Source of the DNA: Flavimobilis rhizosphaerae
GTDB taxonomy: Bacteria; Actinomycetota; Actinomycetes; Actinomycetales; Cellulomonadaceae
DNA: 64,000 nt
Assembly (NCBI RefSeq): GCF_014852685.1
Contig: NZ_JACZDF010000008.1
Span: forward strand, 1 to 64,000
Reading direction: 5' to 3'
Position numbers and translations under genes: made by a program. The notes beneath the pieces are model-generated. The model was not told the origin of the DNA. It worked only from the letters and a program-made list of their open reading frames with translations, and ran no database searches. Of the stretch, positions 38,859-48,099 are shown piece after piece (position 1 is the first letter of the stretch; each line of letters opens with the position of its first letter).

Positions 38859-38923
38859 GGACGGTCAACACACTTCCGTCCCGGAGCCCCGGAGGCCCGG
38901 ACCCGACCTGGAACGAGGACGGC

Positions 38924-40795
38924 ATGAGCCTGCTCGAGAACGTCGAGGGACCTGGCGACCTCAGGGATCTCAGCGCCGAGGAGTGCCGCGAGCTCGCGGC
39001 GGAGATCCGGTCGTTCCTCGTCTCCTCCGTGTCCCGGACCGGCGGCCACCTCGGCCCCAATCTCGGTGTCGTCGAGCTGACGATCGCGATGCACCGCATC
39101 TTCGAGTCGCCGCGCGACACGTTCGTCTTCGACACGGGCCACCAGTCCTACGTCCACAAGCTGCTCACAGGCCGCAAGGACTTCTCCGCGCTGCGTCGCC
39201 GCGAGGGGCTCTCGGGCTACCCGAGCCGCGCCGAGTCGGAGCACGACGTTGTCGAGAACTCCCACGCCTCGACCTCGCTGTCGTGGGCCGACGGCATCGC
39301 CAAGGCGAACCTCCTCGCGGGGCGCACCGACCGGCACGTCGTCGCGGTCATCGGCGACGGTGCGCTCACGGGCGGTATGGCCTGGGAGGCCCTCAACAAC
39401 ATCGCGGCGTCCGACGACGAACGGCTCGTCATCGTCGTCAACGACAACGGGCGCAGCTATGCGCCGACGATCGGCGGCCTTGCGCACCACCTCGACACGC
39501 TGCGTACGACGCGCGGCTACGAGGAGTTCCTGCGCTGGGGTAAGCGAACCCTCACCCGCTCGGGCGTGCCCGGGCGAATGGCGTACGACGCGCTGCACGC
39601 GCTCAAGAAGGGCGTCAAGGACGCGCTGGCGCCGCAGGGGCTCTTCGAGGACCTCGGCCTCAAGTACGTGGGGCCGGTCGACGGGCACGACACGGAGTCG
39701 CTCGAGCGGGCGCTCGCCGCGGCGAAGGCCTACGGAGGGCCGGTTCTCGTCCACGTCATGACGGAGAAGGGCCGCGGCTACATCCCCGCGGAGCAGGACA
39801 TCGCCGACCGCTTCCACGCGGTCGGGCAGATCCATCCCGAGACGGGCCTGCCCGTCGCGCCCTCACGCTTCGGGTGGACGAGCGTCTTTGCCGACGAGAT
39901 CGTCCGCATCGGCGAGTCGCGTCCCGACGTCGTCGGCATCACGGCGGCGATGCTCGCTCCGGTCGGCCTCGCCCCGTTCGCGGAGCGGTTCCCCGACCGC
40001 ACGTTCGACGTCGGCATCGCCGAGCAGCACGCGGTGACCGCCGCGGCCGGCATGGCGTTCGCGGGTCTGCACCCTGTCGTCGCGCTCTACGCGACGTTCC
40101 TCAACCGCGCGTTCGACCAGGTGCTCATGGACGTCGCGCTCCACCGGGCGGGCGTGACGTTCGTGCTCGACCGTGCGGGTATCACAGGGGACGACGGGGC
40201 CAGCCACAACGGCATGTGGGATCTCGCGATGCTGCGGATCGTCCCGGGGCTACGGCTCGCGGCGCCGCGCGACGAGGCGACGATGCGTGCAGCGCTGAGG
40301 GACGCGGTCGCGGTCGACGACGCGCCGACGGTCGTGCGCTACCCCAAGGGTGCGCTGGGCGATCCGCTGCCGGCGGTCGGGACGCTCGACGACGTCGACG
40401 TGCTCGCTGAGCACCCGGGCGAGGGGCCGCGCGTGCTGCTCGTCGGGATCGGCGCGATGGTGCGGACGGCGCTCGCCGCGGGGGCGGAGCTCGCAGCGCT
40501 TGGCGTGCCGTCGACGGTCCTCGCTCCGACGTGGGTGCTTCCGGTGCCGTCGGGCGTCGTCAAGGCGGCTGGCGAGCACGACCTCGTCGTGACGCTCGAG
40601 GACGGTCTCGCGTCGGGCGGCATCGGTGCGGCGATCGCCGAGGCGTGCGCGCGCGACGGTGTGGGCACGACGGTGCGGACGGTCGGACTGCCGACGTCGT
40701 TCCTCGATCACGCATCGCGCGACCAGGTCGTCGAGGCGCACCGGATGTCGGCGGGCGACGTCGTCGCGGATGTCGTGCGGGCGCTCGGACGCTAA
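38924..40795 (+). CDS. dxs: 1-deoxy-D-xylulose-5-phosphate synthase
   Basis: This 623-residue thiamine-diphosphate enzyme condenses pyruvate and glyceraldehyde 3-phosphate in the first step of the MEP isoprenoid pathway. The ThDP motif [16 protein letters not shown]...[13 protein letters not shown] is near residues 142-185; the transketolase central ([18 protein letters not shown]) and C-terminal ([16 protein letters not shown]) domains follow. Length is standard. Start at [14 protein letters not shown]. The order dxs-rnd-DUF3000 known from M. tuberculosis (Rv2682c-Rv2680) is kept but interrupted here by an 8.6-kb insert (pfl, sulfurtransferase and fad genes). Confidence 0.96.
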   Translation: MSLLENVEGPGDLRDLSAEECRELAAEIRSFLVSSVSRTGGHLGPNLGVVELTIAMHRIFESPRDTFVFDTGHQSYVHKLLTGRKDFSALRRREGLSGYPSRAESEHDVVENSHASTSLSWADGIAKANLLAGRTDRHVVAVIGDGALTGGMAWEALNNIAASDDERLVIVVNDNGRSYAPTIGGLAHHLDTLRTTRGYEEFLRWGKRTLTRSGVPGRMAYDALHALKKGVKDALAPQGLFEDLGLKYVGPVDGHDTESLERALAAAKAYGGPVLVHVMTEKGRGYIPAEQDIADRFHAVGQIHPETGLPVAPSRFGWTSVFADEIVRIGESRPDVVGITAAMLAPVGLAPFAERFPDRTFDVGIAEQHAVTAAAGMAFAGLHPVVALYATFLNRAFDQVLMDVALHRAGVTFVLDRAGITGDDGASHNGMWDLAMLRIVPGLRLAAPRDEATMRAALRDAVAVDDAPTVVRYPKGALGDPLPAVGTLDDVDVLAEHPGEGPRVLLVGIGAMVRTALAAGAELAALGVPSTVLAPTWVLPVPSGVVKAAGEHDLVVTLEDGLASGGIGAAIAEACARDGVGTTVRTVGLPTSFLDHASRDQVVEAHRMSAGDVVADVVRALGR

Positions 40796-41056
40796 GCCCG
40801 GACGCGTCCCGGTGTCGGTCCGCGCGGGGGGCTCGGCACGGCGTGCCGGGGCCCCGTGAATATTCGGGGCGTGACACCCTGTTGGCAGGGGTGCGGTGCG
40901 CTGCCGGAATCCCTGCGGGACCAGCGACGGAGCCTGTGACGCACGACTCAGGTGCTGGACCCTCGGCACGGCCGAAGGTCCCAAGTCGTCCCATGAATTT
41001 CTCAGTACCTTGGTCCCAAGATCAAACAGTGATCGAGCGACCTACGGGAGACGGCG
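40796..41056 (+). promoter_or_regulatory. 261-bp upstream region of the pyruvate formate-lyase operon
   Basis: No coding frame is supported. It contains an AT-rich palindromic GAATATTC (40857-40864) next to a CCCCG/CGGGG inverted repeat, and a 9-bp direct repeat GGTCCCAAG at 40977-40985 and 41012-41020. The second copy lies within TTGG-TC-CCAA dyad symmetry. I see no classical Rex (TTGTGA...TCACAA) or FNR (TTGAT...ATCAA) site. A GGGAGAC ribosome site precedes the pflB ATG. Confidence 0.45.
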
Positions 41057-43162
41057 ATGACGACGACGGAGACGAGCACCACCATCGATGGTGCAGCGAC
41101 CCCTGACCCCTGGCGCGGGTTCGAGACCGGTCCTTGGACCGAGTCGGTCGACCTGCGTGACTTCATCCTGCGGAACTACACGCCCTACGAAGGCGACGCG
41201 TCGTTCCTCGCGGGCGCGACCGAGAAGACCCAGCGCGTCTGGGAGACGCTCGAGAAGGAGTACCTCTCCGTCGAGCGTGAGCGTCGCGTCTACGACGTCG
41301 ACGTCGACACCCCGGCGGACGTCGACGCGTTCCCCGCGGGCTACATCAGCTCCGACGACGACGTCATCGTCGGACTCCAGACGGACGTCCCGCTCAAGCG
41401 CGCGATGATGCCCTCGGGCGGCTGGCGCATGGTCGAGACCGCGATCCGCGAGGCCGGCAAGGAGCCGAACCCCGCGGTCAAGGAGATCTTCACCAAGTAC
41501 CGCAAGACCCACAACGACGGCGTCTTCGACATCTACACGCCGCGCATCCGCGCCGCCCGCTCGTCGCACATCATCACCGGCCTGCCCGACGCCTACGGCC
41601 GCGGCCGCATCATCGGCGACTACCGTCGCGTCGCGCTCTACGGGGTCGACTTCCTCATCGCCGAGAAGACCAAGGACAAGGACGCGGTCGCCGACCAGCC
41701 GTTCTCCGAGCACTGGGCCCGGTACCGCGAGGAGCACTCCGAGCAGATCAAGGCGCTCAAGAAGCTCAAGAACCTCGGCGCCCAGTACGGCTTCGACCTT
41801 GGCCGCCCCGCCGCGACGGCCCAGGAGGCCGTCCAGTGGACGTACTTCGGCTACCTCGCCTCGGTGAAGTCGCAGGACGGCGCCGCCATGTCGATCGGCC
41901 GCCTCTCCGGCTTCTTCGACGCCTACTTCGAGCGCGACCTCGCCGAGGGCACGATCACCGAGTCCGACGCGCAGGAGATGATCGACGCCCTCGTCATCAA
42001 GCTCCGCATCGTGCGCTTCCTCCGCACGATCGACTACGACCAGATCTTCTCGGGTGACCCCTACTGGGCCACGTGGTCCGACGGCGGCCTCGGCGAGGAT
42101 GGTCGCACCCTCGTGACGAAGACGTCGTTCCGCCTGCTCCAGACGCTGCGGAACCTCGGCCCGGCCCCGGAGCCGAACATCACGATCTTCTGGGACGAGA
42201 CGCTGCCCGACGGCTACAAGGAGTTCTGCGCCGCGATCTCGATCGAGACGAGCGCGATCCAGTACGAGTCCGACGAGCAGATCCGTGAGCGCTGGGGCGA
42301 CGACGCGGCCATCGCGTGCTGCGTGTCGCCGATGAAGGTCGGCAAGCAGATGCAGTTCTTCGGAGCTCGCGTCAACGCCGCCAAGGCTCTCCTCTACGCG
42401 ATGAACGGCGGCCGGGACGAGGTCTCCGGCAAGCAGATCGTCACCGGCTACGAAGGTGTCCAGGGCGACGGCCCGCTCGACTTCGACGACGTCTGGAACC
42501 GCTACGAGCGCATGCTCGACTGGGTCGTCGGCACGTACGTCGAGGCGCTCAACATCATCCACTACAGCCACGACAAGTACGCGTACGAGGCCATGGAGAT
42601 GGCCCTGCACGACTCGGAGATCATCCGGACGATGGGCTGCGGTATCGCAGGCCTCTCGATCGTCGCGGACTCGCTCGCGGCCATCAAGTACGCCAAGGTC
42701 ACGCCCGTCCGTGACGAGACCGGCCTCATCGTCGACTACGTCACCGAGGGCGACTTCCCGACGTACGGCAACGACGACGACAAGGCTGACGACATCGCGG
42801 CGACGATCGTCCACACGATCATGCAGAAGATCAAGGCGATCCCGATGTACCGGGATGCGATCCCCACGCAGTCGGTCCTCACGATCACGTCGAACGTCGT
42901 CTACGGCAAGGCGACGGGCTCGTTCCCCTCGGGTCACGAGGCCGGCACGCCGTTCGCGCCGGGCGCCAACCCGGAGAACGGTGCGGACACGCACGGCATG
43001 GTTGCGTCGATGATGTCGGTCGGCAAGCTCGACTACAACGACGCGCTCGATGGCATCTCGCTGACGAACACGATCACGCCGGCCGGGCTCGGCCGCACCA
43101 AGGAGGAGCAGGTCGGCAACCTCGTCGGCATCCTCGACTCGGGCTTCGTCCCGCAGGACTGA
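41057..43162 (+). CDS. pflB: Pyruvate formate-lyase catalytic subunit, lacking the glycyl-radical domain
   Basis: This 701-residue protein matches formate C-acetyltransferase: it converts pyruvate and CoA to acetyl-CoA and formate in anaerobic fermentation. The PFL barrel includes the catalytic Cys pair C421-C422 ([12 protein letters not shown]), equal to E. coli C418/C419, and the late block [18 protein letters not shown]. The chain stops at [11 protein letters not shown], where E. coli PflB (760 aa) continues into the Gly734 radical domain. That domain is encoded by the next gene, 32 bp on, in another frame with its own ribosome site, so this looks like a true gene split rather than a sequencing error. 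Needs activation by the downstream SAM enzyme. Confidence 0.93.
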   Translation: MTTTETSTTIDGAATPDPWRGFETGPWTESVDLRDFILRNYTPYEGDASFLAGATEKTQRVWETLEKEYLSVERERRVYDVDVDTPADVDAFPAGYISSDDDVIVGLQTDVPLKRAMMPSGGWRMVETAIREAGKEPNPAVKEIFTKYRKTHNDGVFDIYTPRIRAARSSHIITGLPDAYGRGRIIGDYRRVALYGVDFLIAEKTKDKDAVADQPFSEHWARYREEHSEQIKALKKLKNLGAQYGFDLGRPAATAQEAVQWTYFGYLASVKSQDGAAMSIGRLSGFFDAYFERDLAEGTITESDAQEMIDALVIKLRIVRFLRTIDYDQIFSGDPYWATWSDGGLGEDGRTLVTKTSFRLLQTLRNLGPAPEPNITIFWDETLPDGYKEFCAAISIETSAIQYESDEQIRERWGDDAAIACCVSPMKVGKQMQFFGARVNAAKALLYAMNGGRDEVSGKQIVTGYEGVQGDGPLDFDDVWNRYERMLDWVVGTYVEALNIIHYSHDKYAYEAMEMALHDSEIIRTMGCGIAGLSIVADSLAAIKYAKVTPVRDETGLIVDYVTEGDFPTYGNDDDKADDIAATIVHTIMQKIKAIPMYRDAIPTQSVLTITSNVVYGKATGSFPSGHEAGTPFAPGANPENGADTHGMVASMMSVGKLDYNDALDGISLTNTITPAGLGRTKEEQVGNLVGILDSGFVPQD

Positions 43163-43194
43163 CCCACCAACGGAACGCAGGAAAGGGAATCATC

Positions 43195-43443
43195 ATGGCC
43201 AAGACCTACGACGAGCGCCTCGCCGACATGAAGGCTGCTCGTGACGCCAACGGTGGTGTCAAGGGGCTCTACCACGCCAACATCAACGTCCTCAACAAGG
43301 AGACGCTCGAGGACGCGATGGAGCACCCCGAGAAGTACCCGCAGCTCACGGTTCGCGTCTCGGGCTACGCGGTGAACTTCGTCAAGCTCACCCGTGAGCA
43401 GCAGCTCGACGTCCTCTCGCGCACGTTCCACCACAGCGCCTGA
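43195..43443 (+). CDS. grcA: Stand-alone glycyl-radical subunit of pyruvate formate-lyase (GrcA-like)
   Basis: This 82-residue protein opens with a ~24-residue charged helix ([20 protein letters not shown]), then continues exactly where PflB breaks off: [26 protein letters not shown] and the radical loop [10 protein letters not shown], with Gly57 25 residues from the end, as Gly734 is in E. coli PflB. It is shorter than E. coli GrcA/YfiD (127 aa), which repairs full-length PFL. Here the partner has no radical Gly at all, so this protein must supply it. Start has an AGGAAAGGGA ribosome site. Expected to dock on PflB and be activated by PflA. Confidence 0.93.
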   Translation: MAKTYDERLADMKAARDANGGVKGLYHANINVLNKETLEDAMEHPEKYPQLTVRVSGYAVNFVKLTREQQLDVLSRTFHHSA

Positions 43444-43452
43444 GACACTGGT

Positions 43453-43478
43453 GGCGGGGACCCGGCCGGGTCCCCGCC
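43453..43478 (+). terminator. Perfect 26-nt palindrome between grcA and pflA
   Basis: GGCGGGGACCCGG followed directly by its reverse complement CCGGGTCCCCGCC gives a very stable hairpin 9 nt after the grcA stop and 56 nt before the pflA start. It has no T-tract. It may act as a partial terminator or an RNA-processing/stability element that lowers pflA relative to the two structural genes. Confidence 0.65.
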
Positions 43479-43534
43479 CCACCAGCACTACCCCGCACGC
43501 ATCCAGCGCCTGGCACGAGGAAGGACCGACGATC

Positions 43535-44419
43535 ATGACGATCTGCGAGGCCACCCCCACGACCGGCGCCGACGGTGCGAGCGGTGACCAGGGTTTCGAG
43601 GCCCCCGTCGGGCGGGCCGCGGGCGCTGGCCTCGTCGGTCTTGAGCTGAGCGACGCGGACCGCTCGGAGAAGTTCGCGCGGATGCGCGCGGGTGAGCTCG
43701 GGTCGGTCCACTCGTGGGAGCTCGTCACGGCCGTCGACGGCCCCGGCACCCGCATGACAATCTTCCTCTCCGGCTGCCCGCTGCGCTGCCTCTACTGCCA
43801 CAACCCCGACACGATGGCGATGCGCAACGGTGAGCCCGTCGAGGCCTCCGAGCTGCTGCTCCGTATCAAGCGTTACCGGCGCATCTTCAAGAACTCGGGC
43901 GGCGGCATCACGCTTTCGGGCGGCGAGGTGCTCATGCAGCCTGCCTTCGCGGCGACGCTCCTGCGGGGCGCCAAGGAGATGGGCATCCACACGACGATCG
44001 ACACGTCGGGCTTCCTCGGTGCGGCCTGCACCGACGAGATGCTCGCGGACATCGATCTCGTCCTCCTCGACGTGAAGTCGGGCGACCCAGAGACGTACCG
44101 GAAGGTCACTGGCCGTGCGCTCGAGCCGACGCTGAAGTTCGGCCGGCGCCTCGCGGAGTTCGGCACGGAGATCTGGCTGCGCTTCGTCCTCGTCCCCGGC
44201 CTCACCGACGACCCGGCGAACGTCGAGACGATCGCCGAGTACGCCGCGACGCTCCCGACCGTCTCGCGCGTCGAGGTGCTTCCCTTCCACCAGATGGGCA
44301 AGGACAAGTGGGAGAGCCTCGGCATCCCGTACGAGCTTGGCGACACGCAGCCGCCGACGAACGCCGAGGTCGACCGTGTGCGCGACCAGTTCCGTGCGAA
44401 GGGCCTCACCGTCTACTGA
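43535..44419 (+). CDS. pflA: Pyruvate formate-lyase activating enzyme (radical SAM)
   Basis: This 294-residue radical SAM enzyme generates the glycyl radical on the PFL radical domain. The cluster motif is C81-X3-C85-X2-C88 (GCPLRCLYCHNPD); SGGEVLMQP near 127, KSGDPETYRKVTG and RFVLVPGLTDD follow as in E. coli PflA. A ~50-residue N-terminal extension (MTICEATPTTGADG...) is longer than usual. Start ATG at 43535 follows GAGGAAGGA. It must act on a small separate substrate protein (GrcA-like) rather than the C-terminus of PflB. Confidence 0.94.
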   Translation: MTICEATPTTGADGASGDQGFEAPVGRAAGAGLVGLELSDADRSEKFARMRAGELGSVHSWELVTAVDGPGTRMTIFLSGCPLRCLYCHNPDTMAMRNGEPVEASELLLRIKRYRRIFKNSGGGITLSGGEVLMQPAFAATLLRGAKEMGIHTTIDTSGFLGAACTDEMLADIDLVLLDVKSGDPETYRKVTGRALEPTLKFGRRLAEFGTEIWLRFVLVPGLTDDPANVETIAEYAATLPTVSRVEVLPFHQMGKDKWESLGIPYELGDTQPPTNAEVDRVRDQFRAKGLTVY

Positions 44420-44455
44420 CGAGGCTCGGTGCGCCGCGCACGACCCCAGGACACG

Positions 44456-44489
44456 GAAGAGCCCCGCACCTCACGGTGCGGGGCTCTTC
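44456..44489 (+). terminator. Bidirectional terminator after pflA
   Basis: GAAGAGCCCCGCACC (44456-44470) pairs perfectly over 15 bp with 44475-44489 around a TCAC loop. It serves pflA and, from the other side, the converging DUF1416 gene. Confidence 0.85.
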
Positions 44490-44638
44490 GTCACGTCCGG
44501 ACGGGTGGGTCGTCACGTCTCCTGCGAGGGGTCGCCGCTCGGAGGCGTGAGGACCGGGAGGACCGGCCGGTCGCTGCCGGGGCCGAGGGGCGTCGAGCGG
44601 TGGCTGCCGTTCGACGCCCCGGACGGTCGTCGGGCTGG

Positions 44639-44929
44639 TCAGAGACCGAGCTCGACCGTCGTCCGGCCCTCGGTGGCTTCGAGGCGCTCGGAGCCGTTCC
44701 CTGCGCGCGAGAGCACGCGGAGCTCCCAGCTCGCGGGGCGGGCGTAGAACGTGAACTGGCCCGTGTCACCGGTGACGACCTCGGCGGTGAACTCGCCGTC
44801 CGCGTCGTGAAGGCGGACGTAGGCGCCCCGGACGGGGGCGCCGCCTGCCGTCACGGTGCCGTCGATGATCGTCGCGCCCGGGGCGAGAGCGACCTGGCCG
44901 GTCTGGGCGGGGGCTCCGCAGCTGGTCAT
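44639..44929 (-). CDS. DUF1416 protein (SseC-like, sulfurtransferase partner)
   Basis: This 96-residue beta-sandwich protein reads MTSCGAPAQTGQVALAPGATI then VTAGGAPVRGAYVRLHDADGEFTAEVVTGDTGQFTFYARP, a carboxypeptidase-regulatory-like (transthyretin-like) fold. The conserved N-terminal TSCGAP Cys is notable: such short Cys tails can accept sulfur. In M. tuberculosis the same family (SseC, Rv0814c) is paired with the rhodanese CysA2, as it is here with the gene 33 bp upstream. Exact function unknown; sulfur transfer is an inference. Confidence 0.88.
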   Translation of the reverse strand: MTSCGAPAQTGQVALAPGATIIDGTVTAGGAPVRGAYVRLHDADGEFTAEVVTGDTGQFTFYARPASWELRVLSRAGNGSERLEATEGRTTVELGL

Positions 44930-44962
44930 CGTGTGCTCCTCGTGTGCTCGTGCGGTCGGGTG

Positions 44963-45802
44963 TCAGGCCGGGACGGGGACCTCGATGGGCGCGCCGACGA
45001 GCGAGCCATACTCGACCCAGGAGCCGTCGTAGTTCTTGACGTCCGGGAGGTCGAGGATCTGGGAGAGCACGAACCACGTGTGGCTCGAGCGCTCGCCGAT
45101 GCGGCAGTACGCGATCGTCGAACGGTTGGTGTCGATGCCCGCGGCGCCGTAGAGCTCGGCGAGCTCGGCGTCGGAGCGGAAGGTGCCGTCATCGTTCGCG
45201 GCCTTCGACCACGGGACGTTGATCGCGCCGGGGACGTGGCCGCCGCGCTGCGCGTGCTCCTGGGGGAGGTGGGCCGGGCCGAGGATCTTGCCCGTGAACT
45301 CCTCGGGCGAGCGGACGTCGACGAGGTTCTTCGTCCCGATCGACGCGACGACCTCGTCACGGAACGCGCGGAGCGTGAGGTCCTGCTCGCTCGCGACGTA
45401 CTGCGTCGCGGGGCGGTTGACGGGCTCGGCGTCGAGCGGGCGGCCGTCGAGCTCCCACTTCTTGCGGCCGCCGTCGATGAGGCGGACGTCCTGGTGGCCG
45501 TACAGCTTGAAGTACCAGAAGGCGTAGGCGGCGAACCAGTTGTTGTTGCCGCCGTAGAGGACGACGGTGTCGTCGTTCGCGACGCCGCGCTCGGAGAGGA
45601 GCTTCTCGAAGCCGGCGCGGTCGACGAAGTCGCGGCGGACCGCGTCCTGGAGGTCGAGCTTCCAGTCGAGCTTGATCGCGCCGGGGAGGTGCGCGTCGTC
45701 GTAGGCGCTGGTGTCCTCGTCGACCTCGACGAAAACGATGCCGGGGGTCGCGAGGTTCGCCTCGGCCCACTCGGCCGAGACGAGGACGTCGTTGCGGGCC
45801 AT
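44963..45802 (-). CDS. Thiosulfate sulfurtransferase (two-domain rhodanese)
   Basis: This 279-residue protein has an inactive N-terminal rhodanese domain (about 8-125, with VLYGGNNNWFAAYAFWYFKLYG) and a catalytic C-terminal domain (about 155-275) with active-site C233 in YCRIGERSSHTW. It moves sulfane sulfur from thiosulfate to an acceptor such as cyanide or a thiol. It is equivalent to M. tuberculosis CysA2/CysA3, despite the misleading name not a transporter ATPase. A GGAGGAACACC ribosome site precedes the start. Operon with the DUF1416 gene. Confidence 0.93.
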   Translation of the reverse strand: MARNDVLVSAEWAEANLATPGIVFVEVDEDTSAYDDAHLPGAIKLDWKLDLQDAVRRDFVDRAGFEKLLSERGVANDDTVVLYGGNNNWFAAYAFWYFKLYGHQDVRLIDGGRKKWELDGRPLDAEPVNRPATQYVASEQDLTLRAFRDEVVASIGTKNLVDVRSPEEFTGKILGPAHLPQEHAQRGGHVPGAINVPWSKAANDDGTFRSDAELAELYGAAGIDTNRSTIAYCRIGERSSHTWFVLSQILDLPDVKNYDGSWVEYGSLVGAPIEVPVPA

Positions 45803-45936
45803 GGTGTTCCTCCTGGTTCCTGGGGGCGCCCCGTGCGGGCGTCCGTGCTTCTGGACCAGAAAGTAGACCGGTGCGCTCGGGATGCCAGGCGATCCGCCGA
45901 ACGTCTCACATCGTGAACGCGGTGTCTCACACGCCC

Positions 45937-45969
45937 CCCCGCCCGCCCCTGGAGCGAGGGCGGGCGGGG
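45937..45969 (-). terminator. Terminator after the beta-oxidation operon
   Basis: CCCCGCCCGCCC (45937-45948) pairs perfectly over 12 bp with GGGCGGGCGGGG (45958-45969), 16 nt past the stop of the minus-strand gene. Confidence 0.75.
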
Positions 45970-45984
45970 CGCGAAAGGGTGGGG

Positions 45985-48099
45985 TCAGGAACCCCGCGGG
46001 ACGTTCGCGACACCGTCCGGGAGGAGGCGCCGGCCGAGCACCCGCTCGGACGTGCCCGTCCGGTCGAGGTACGGCGCGATGCCCCCCGTCGCGAAGTGCC
46101 AGCCCGCCCCGAGGATCATGCAGACGTCGATCTGCGTGACGTCCGCGACGACGCCCTCGTCGAGCATGTGACCGATCTCCGTCGCGAGCGCCGTGAGCAC
46201 ACGGTCGAGCACTCCGGCCTCGTCGAGCGCGCCCGGCCCGCCGGGCTCACCGAACACCTCCTGGATCGCGGGATCGACGCGCGCGGGAAGCCCCTTGGCG
46301 ATCGGTGGCAGCACCACCTTGGTGCCCTCGGCGACGATCCGCTCGAGCCCGGGGGACCGCGCGAAGCGCTCGCCGAGGTCCTCCCGCAGTGACGTGAGGA
46401 CGTGGAGCCCGACGGCCGGCCCGACGAGGTCGAACAGCGCGAACGGCCCCATGGGAAGCCCGAGCGGCCGCAACGCTCGGTCTGCGACCTCGACGGGCGT
46501 GCCCTCCTCGACGGCCCTGACGATCTCGCCGAGCAGGAGGACGAGGAGTCGGTTGACGACGAAGCCGGGCCGGTCGGCGACGCCGACGGCGGTCTTGCGG
46601 AGCCGACGAGCGACGTCGAACGCCGTCGCGAGCGTCGCCTCGTCGGTCGCGTCCGCGCGGACGACCTCGACGAGCGGCATCTGCGCAACCGGGTTGAAGA
46701 AGTGCAGCCCGACGACGCGCTCGGGGTGCGCGAGGTCCGCGGCCATCTCGGAGACGGAGAGCGCCGATGTGTTCGTCGCGAGGACGGTCTCGGGCCCGAC
46801 GATTCCCTCGACCTCGGCGAGCACGCGCTTCTTGAGCGCGAGCACCTCGGTGACGGCCTCGATGACGAGGTCGCACGTGGCCATGTCCTCGAGGACGGTC
46901 GTCCCGTGGACGGACGCGACGATGCGCGCGCCCGCGTCGGACGACATGCGTCCGGTCGCGACGAGCTTCTCGACCGTGCCCCGCACGTGTGCGAGGCCCT
47001 TGGCGACGCGCTCGTCGTCGAGGTCACGCATGATGACGGGGACGCCGAGCCGCTGCGCGAGGAGGAGCGCGAGCTGCGCGGCCATGAGGCCCGCGCCGAC
47101 GACGCCGACGCGCGTCACGGGACGCGCGAGCTCCTTCGGCGGAGCGCCCTGCGGTTTCTTCGCGGCGTTGACCGACGAGAAGGCATAGATGCTCGCGCGG
47201 AGCTCGTCCGTCATGAGGAGGTCGGCGAGCGCCTCGTCCTCGGCGGCGAAACCCTCCTCGCGGGTCGTGCCGGGTCCGAGCGCGAGGAGATCGAGGGCGC
47301 GGTAGGGCGCGGGGCGCGCGCCGGCGACGACGATGTCGACCTGCGCGCGGGCGCGGGCGACGACGGCCTCCCACTCGTCGGCGTCGACCGGCTCGGGCCG
47401 AGTGACGACGGTCTCGCCGCGGACGACGGACGCCGCCCAGGCGACGGAACGGGCGAGGAAGTCGGCGCTGTCGAGGAGGGCGTCGGCGAGACCGATGTCG
47501 ACGGCCTCGGCCGGCTTGTAGGGCCTGTTCTGCGCGGGACGCGTGAGGATGACCTCGCACGCGCGCTCGATGCCGACGAGGCGTGGCACGAGGTGCGCCC
47601 CGCCCCAGCCGGGCACGAGCCCGAGCGCGGTCTCGGGCAGCGCGAGCGCGCCGGCCGACGTCGACACTGTGCGGTAGTCGCACGCGAGCGCGAGCTCGAG
47701 CCCGCCGCCGAGCGCGACGCCGTTGACGAAGGCGAACGTCGGCACACCTGCATCGTGGAGGAGGCTGTAAGCGGCGTGGCCGGCGCGGCCGAGCTCGCGC
47801 GCCTCGTCGCGCGTCGCGAGGTCTCCCGCCTGGGTGAGGTCTGCTCCGGCGGCGAGGACGTACGGCTTGCCCGTGACGCCGATCGCCTGGATCTCGCCCG
47901 CGGCGGCACGGGCTCGCAGGCCCTCGAGCGCGGTGCGCAGTCCCGCGAGGCCCTCGGGTCCGAGGGTCGTGGGCTTCGTGTGGTCGAGGCCGTTGTCGAG
48001 CGTGAGGAGCGCCATCGTGCCGGCGCCGCCCGGCATCGTCACGTCGCGGACGAGGGAGCGTGCGACGCGCTCGGCTCGTGCGGGAGTCGTCGTGGTCAT
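45985..48099 (-). CDS. 3-hydroxyacyl-CoA dehydrogenase/enoyl-CoA hydratase, FadB/FadJ-like
   Basis: This 704-residue multifunctional beta-oxidation enzyme has an N-terminal crotonase domain (about 15-240, with NGVALGGGLELALACDYR and PETALGLVPGWGG oxyanion-hole and Glu motifs). A Rossmann NAD-binding domain follows (VGVVGAGLMAAQLALLLAQ near 348; ATNTSALSVSEMA; VGLHFFNPVAQMPLVEVV with the catalytic His), then two C-terminal 3HCDH domains (RPGFVVNRLLVLLLGE). It hydrates enoyl-CoA and oxidises 3-hydroxyacyl-CoA. Its start overlaps the thiolase stop by 4 nt (ATGA), forming a fadA-fadB pair. Confidence 0.93.
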   Translation of the reverse strand: MTTTTPARAERVARSLVRDVTMPGGAGTMALLTLDNGLDHTKPTTLGPEGLAGLRTALEGLRARAAAGEIQAIGVTGKPYVLAAGADLTQAGDLATRDEARELGRAGHAAYSLLHDAGVPTFAFVNGVALGGGLELALACDYRTVSTSAGALALPETALGLVPGWGGAHLVPRLVGIERACEVILTRPAQNRPYKPAEAVDIGLADALLDSADFLARSVAWAASVVRGETVVTRPEPVDADEWEAVVARARAQVDIVVAGARPAPYRALDLLALGPGTTREEGFAAEDEALADLLMTDELRASIYAFSSVNAAKKPQGAPPKELARPVTRVGVVGAGLMAAQLALLLAQRLGVPVIMRDLDDERVAKGLAHVRGTVEKLVATGRMSSDAGARIVASVHGTTVLEDMATCDLVIEAVTEVLALKKRVLAEVEGIVGPETVLATNTSALSVSEMAADLAHPERVVGLHFFNPVAQMPLVEVVRADATDEATLATAFDVARRLRKTAVGVADRPGFVVNRLLVLLLGEIVRAVEEGTPVEVADRALRPLGLPMGPFALFDLVGPAVGLHVLTSLREDLGERFARSPGLERIVAEGTKVVLPPIAKGLPARVDPAIQEVFGEPGGPGALDEAGVLDRVLTALATEIGHMLDEGVVADVTQIDVCMILGAGWHFATGGIAPYLDRTGTSERVLGRRLLPDGVANVPRGS

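Noticed and set aside
40857..40864. Rex or FNR operator in the pflB upstream region
   Set aside because: GAATATTC is palindromic but matches neither TTGTGA-N6-TCACAA nor TTGAT-N4-ATCAA, so I did not assign a named regulator.
41042..42994. A 650-residue minus-strand frame antisense to pflB
   Set aside because: Shadow of a strongly biased gene; no motifs and no start signal.
43150..43200. Frameshift or sequencing error joining pflB and the radical-domain gene
   Set aside because: The gap contains a proper ribosome site, and the small gene has an extra N-terminal helix not found in fused PflB, so a genuine split fits better than an error.
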